64,000 nucleotides of DNA from Beijerinckia sp. 28-YEA-48 (lineage in GTDB: Bacteria; Pseudomonadota; Alphaproteobacteria; Rhizobiales; Beijerinckiaceae), in NCBI RefSeq assembly GCF_900104955.1, contig NZ_FNSI01000002.1, forward strand, positions 1 to 64,000, written 5' to 3'. Below, piece by piece: positions 61,163 to 64,000 of this stretch. Each line of letters begins with the position of its first letter. Within the stretch, counting starts at the first letter, position 1. The notes under the pieces were generated by a model, which did not search any database, was not told the origin of the DNA, and saw only the letters and a program-made list of their open reading frames with translations. The position numbers and the translations under genes were made by a program.

Positions 61163-61939
61163 ATGCAATTGGATTCGACAATCCTGCGCTCCGGCAATAG
61201 TGTGACGAGCCGCTTAGTTCAATTCACGTTCGTCTTTGGCGTCTGGCTATTCTGGTATGCCAGTGCTCGCTTCGGTTGGATCAGCCCATTGGCACTACCC
61301 GCCCCGGATGCTGTGTGGCGGGAATTCATAGAACTTCTGTCCACGGGCGCCTTCGCCAAAGACCTTTTCGTCACAATGCTGGAGGTCGCTATCGCCTTTG
61401 CGATCTCGACCTGCGCCGGCCTCGGCCTTGGATATCTTATCGCAACAAGCAATTGGCGCGTGCGTGTGTTCGAACCGTTGTTATCCAGCTTGAACTCCAT
61501 TCCTGCTGTGATGTTCGTGCCGCTCTTCATCCTGCTATTTGGCCTAGGAATTACCTCAAAAATCGTCATGGGCGTTGCGACCGGGTTCTTTCCTATCATT
61601 CTCAGCACCATAGCTGGCATCTCCAATATAGACCCTACTTATTTCAAGGTGGCGCGCTCGATGGGCGCCACCCGCAAGCAGATTTTTCGTTGCGTGATTT
61701 TGCCCGGCGCGTTGCCGGTTATTCTTACCGGCCTGCGGATGGGATTCATTGTCGCGTTTCTCTCCATCCTAGGAGCCGAAGCGATCGGTTCCTATGCCGG
61801 CCTTGGCCATCGCATCGTCGAGAGCGTCGAAATGCTCGCCATGCCACGCATGTATGCCTTCATCGCTTTCGCTGTCCTGATCGCTGCCGCTCTAAACGTG
61901 CTGCTGCAGTTTGCTGAAAGAAAAGGACAGTGGGAATAG
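61163..61939 (+). CDS. ABC transporter permease, SsuC type (second system, subunit 1)
   Basis: 258-residue membrane permease. The EAA loop ARSMGATRKQIFRCVILPGALPVILTGLRMGFIVA (about residues 168-200, read in parts) is clear. The hydrophobic segments before and after fit six helices. It starts 22 bases after the ATPase stop with the ribosome binding site GAGGCGGG. Confidence 0.92.
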   Translation: MQLDSTILRSGNSVTSRLVQFTFVFGVWLFWYASARFGWISPLALPAPDAVWREFIELLSTGAFAKDLFVTMLEVAIAFAISTCAGLGLGYLIATSNWRVRVFEPLLSSLNSIPAVMFVPLFILLFGLGITSKIVMGVATGFFPIILSTIAGISNIDPTYFKVARSMGATRKQIFRCVILPGALPVILTGLRMGFIVAFLSILGAEAIGSYAGLGHRIVESVEMLAMPRMYAFIAFAVLIAAALNVLLQFAERKGQWE

Positions 61940-61941
61940 CC

Positions 61942-62790
61942 ATGCACGGTACACGCGACAGCAGCCCAGCTCTGGTACCAGCAGCAGAATATTCGACCAC
62001 TCATCGTGCGCGATCAGGCTATTTTGGCCTTTTAGGGAGCTTAATGGATCGTCCCGGTATCACCCGCACGCTCTTCGTTCTGATGCTTCTCGCAGTTTGG
62101 GAGATCGCTGGCCGCGCTTTCGGTGACCCATTGTTCATCGCCACACCACTACAGATTATCGTCGCTCTGCCGCAACTCATCACCGTTCCTGGAATAGCAC
62201 CTGCGCTTCTCACCACCGGCTGGGAAGTGTTGATAGCGTTCGCCCTTGCCTTGTTCTTTGGCTTCTGCAGTGGGTTGCTTCTGGGTCGTATTGGTTTCGC
62301 CCATCGCAGCCTGATGCCCATTGTCGTCATGCTTTACGCGCTGCCGCAGGTCACCATCATTCCGTTGTTTATGATGTCATTTGGCATTGGACCTGCTTCA
62401 AAGATCGCTTACGGCGTGAGCCATGGAATTTTCCCCATCATTATAACCGTGTCGGCAAGCATGGGGAACGTGCCTTCCGTGCTCCTCAAAAGCGCCAGAT
62501 CGATGGGAGCCAGCCGTTGGCAAACTCTCCTCAATGTGCTCTTGCCGCATTCCGCGCCCGGTCTATTCGCCGGCATGCGGCTCGGCCTCAATGCGACCTT
62601 GCTCGGCGTCATCCTGGCGGAACTCTATGCATCCAAGACCGGTGTCGGTTATTTTGCGCAGAAATTTGCGATCAATTTTGAGCCGAAGCTGCTGTTCGCT
62701 CTTGTCGCCTTGATCGCCGCGCTTGCGATTGTGCTCAACGAAGGCTTACGCCGGCTGGAAGCACGGATCAGTTTTTGGCGCGATGGATAG
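61942..62790 (+). CDS. ABC transporter permease, SsuC type (second system, subunit 2)
   Basis: 282-residue permease with a polar N-terminal extension of about 40 residues. The EAA loop is ARSMGASRWQTLLNVLLPHSAPGLFAGMRLGLNA (about residues 178-211, read in parts). ATG 61942 lies two bases after the previous stop; a GTG at 61930 is the longer alternative. It forms a heterodimer with subunit 1. Confidence 0.9.
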   Translation: MHGTRDSSPALVPAAEYSTTHRARSGYFGLLGSLMDRPGITRTLFVLMLLAVWEIAGRAFGDPLFIATPLQIIVALPQLITVPGIAPALLTTGWEVLIAFALALFFGFCSGLLLGRIGFAHRSLMPIVVMLYALPQVTIIPLFMMSFGIGPASKIAYGVSHGIFPIIITVSASMGNVPSVLLKSARSMGASRWQTLLNVLLPHSAPGLFAGMRLGLNATLLGVILAELYASKTGVGYFAQKFAINFEPKLLFALVALIAALAIVLNEGLRRLEARISFWRDG

Positions 62791-62839
62791 CCACCGGTAA
62801 GCGCGGTTTGCCACTGAAAGCCTGGGAGGGACGGTCGGA

Positions 62840-63871
62840 ATGAACAAGATGCAGCAAGAGCCGATGTCGTTTGGCCCATGGATTTCATTCTTACGCACGG
62901 CGCGCCGCAGTTTGCAGGCCGCGGCAATCGCGTCATGCGCCATTATCGGACTCTGCGCTCAGAATACGCCAGCGAGCGGCGCTGAGCGGATCACTGTGGC
63001 AAAAGCGGCCGACGACTTTGCGTTGGTGATTGCTGAGTTCGGCGTCGATCGCGGCATCTTTAAACGTCACAATCTTGATCTCGACGTCACCCTACTCACG
63101 CAAGCCAAGATGGTGCAGGCCGTCATAGCAGGCAGCATCGATATAGCTCTTGCCTCGGGAACCACCATCGCATTCGCGGCTAAAGGCGTCCCCTTCAAAG
63201 CTGTCGCAGCCATCGGCGGGCCGCCGCAATTGCTTGTTTTGTTGACGCGCGATGATGGTTCAATCAAGGACGTCTCAGCATTGAAGGGTCGTATAGCAGC
63301 CGTAACAAGTGCCGGCTCGCTCACCGATTGGGCCGTATCCCGGCTCGCGGTTCGCCAAGGTTGGACCGCAACTGATATTCGCCGCGTGTCCGTGGGTGAC
63401 ACGCCTGCTCGGATTGCCACGCTCCGGACAAAAGGCGCTGATGCCGCCGTCGTCGATATCAGTGTGGCGCTTGAACTTGAAACACGAGGAGAAGCCAGAA
63501 TCCTCGTGCGATTTGGCGATATAATCAAGGATTTCCAAAATCAGGTGGTCTTCGCCTCCGACAATATGATTGCTAAACGTCCCGAGGCAGTACGTTCGTT
63601 CCTGTCTGCGTGGCTAGAAACAATCGACTACGCTTACAAGAACCGAACTGAATCGGTTGCTTTCTCTGTGAAGGCTCTGCGCATCACACAGCCTGTGGCT
63701 GAGAAGATATACGACGAGCTGATGGGAAAGTCTTATCTCGTGCGAAATGGGCGTTTTAACAAAGACGCGTTGAGCGCCATGAGCAGCGACTTGTTGGAAC
63801 TGAAACTGCTCGACAAGCCGGACGATCTGTCAAAATATACCACCGAGGCCTTTTTGCCGACGCAAAAGTGA
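62840..63871 (+). CDS. ABC substrate-binding protein, NMT1/TauA type (second system)
   Basis: 343-residue binding protein. A long N-terminal stretch with a hydrophobic core at residues 28-42 (AAAIASCAIIGLCA) precedes GAERITVAKAADDFALVIAEFGVDRGIFKRHNLD (read in parts), typical of this family. VQAVIAGSIDIALASGTTIAFAAKG is the ligand-site region. GGGAGGGACGG precedes the ATG. It completes the LysR-linked importer. The ligand is unknown. Confidence 0.9.
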   Translation: MNKMQQEPMSFGPWISFLRTARRSLQAAAIASCAIIGLCAQNTPASGAERITVAKAADDFALVIAEFGVDRGIFKRHNLDLDVTLLTQAKMVQAVIAGSIDIALASGTTIAFAAKGVPFKAVAAIGGPPQLLVLLTRDDGSIKDVSALKGRIAAVTSAGSLTDWAVSRLAVRQGWTATDIRRVSVGDTPARIATLRTKGADAAVVDISVALELETRGEARILVRFGDIIKDFQNQVVFASDNMIAKRPEAVRSFLSAWLETIDYAYKNRTESVAFSVKALRITQPVAEKIYDELMGKSYLVRNGRFNKDALSAMSSDLLELKLLDKPDDLSKYTTEAFLPTQK

Positions 63872-64000
63872 CGCTTCTCATCAATCCTGCGGCATAACCG
63901 ATAGATGGCCCGTTCCGCACGCCTTCGGTAAAGGACGATGCGAGGGAGGTTCTGAGTATACCCCCGTCATTGCATCGGCGATGCCGCTGCTACGCCAAGA
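63872..64000. other. Window end, no gene recognised
   Basis: 129 bases after the last stop. A GAGGGAGG ribosome-binding-like sequence lies at about 63942-63949, but no ATG follows at a useful distance. A next gene may start just past the window. Confidence 0.4.

Noticed and set aside
1..64000. CRISPR array, tRNA, rRNA, intact insertion sequence, integrase or phage gene
   Set aside because: No regularly spaced repeats, cloverleaf-like genes, transposase motifs or phage proteins could be seen on either strand by reading.

Overview
The window reads as one chromosomal catabolic region of a moderately GC-rich proteobacterium. The paa gene set, LivKHMGF-type importers, GntR/LysR/IclR/MarR regulators and ATGA-overlapped operons suggest an alphaproteobacterium, probably Hyphomicrobiales. 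That placement is inference from gene content only, because no rRNA or other marker gene is present. Coding density is very high, with no tRNA, rRNA, CRISPR array, intact insertion sequence, integrase or phage gene seen. Nearly every gene belongs to uptake or breakdown of aromatic or related carboxylic acids.

Layout. (A) 1-4.2 kb: a partial acetoacetate-decarboxylase-like gene diverges from a vanillate-demethylase-type Rieske oxygenase, followed by a TetR regulator and an MFS permease; a shared 16-bp element marks both likely TetR-controlled promoters. (B) 4.3-8.5 kb, minus strand: an orphan Bug/TctC binding protein, a thiamine-diphosphate enzyme, a VOC/glyoxalase protein and an IclR regulator. 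(C) 8.6-19.2 kb, plus strand: UbiD decarboxylase, a Liv-type ABC importer with a fused permease-ATPase, acyl-CoA ligase, alpha/beta hydrolase, enoyl-CoA hydratase and a MetE-like protein. (D) 19.3-23.5 kb: LysR, MFS permease, HpcH/HpaI aldolase and a LigI-like amidohydrolase.

(E) 23.6-39.3 kb: the phenylacetate region. A LivKHMGF importer diverges from paaG-paaI-paaK-paaR; the converging minus-strand operon is thiolase-paaA-paaB-paaC-paaD-paaE-(PF05138 paralogue)-paaZ. The palindrome CCGACCGGTCGG lies in both promoter regions, so one PaaR probably controls import, CoA activation, epoxidation and ring opening. paaF and paaH are not in the window.

(F) 39.6-48.6 kb: a Pht5-like decarboxylase diverges from an SsuABC-type importer with two tandem paralogous binding proteins, a MarR regulator, a phthalate-dioxygenase-type Rieske oxygenase, a class II aldolase-family protein and an alpha/beta hydrolase. 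This looks like an uncharacterised route for a phthalate-like diacid or related aromatic and is the best candidate for something new. (G) 48.9-58.1 kb: a GntR/UTRA regulator heads a LivKHMGF importer and a HyuB/HyuA pair, suggesting uptake and ATP-dependent opening of a cyclic amide or similar compound. (H) 58.2-64 kb: a bicupin diverges from a LysR regulator, followed by a second SsuABC-type importer with its own consensus-like promoter.

The window therefore carries three Liv-type importers, two SsuABC-type importers, two MFS permeases and one orphan binding protein, with seven regulators from six families (two TetR, one IclR, two LysR, one MarR, one GntR). Six candidate operators are visible beside these regulators. 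Both Rieske oxygenases lack a reductase gene nearby, and UbiD lacks a UbiX partner, so electrons and prenyl-FMN must come from genes elsewhere.
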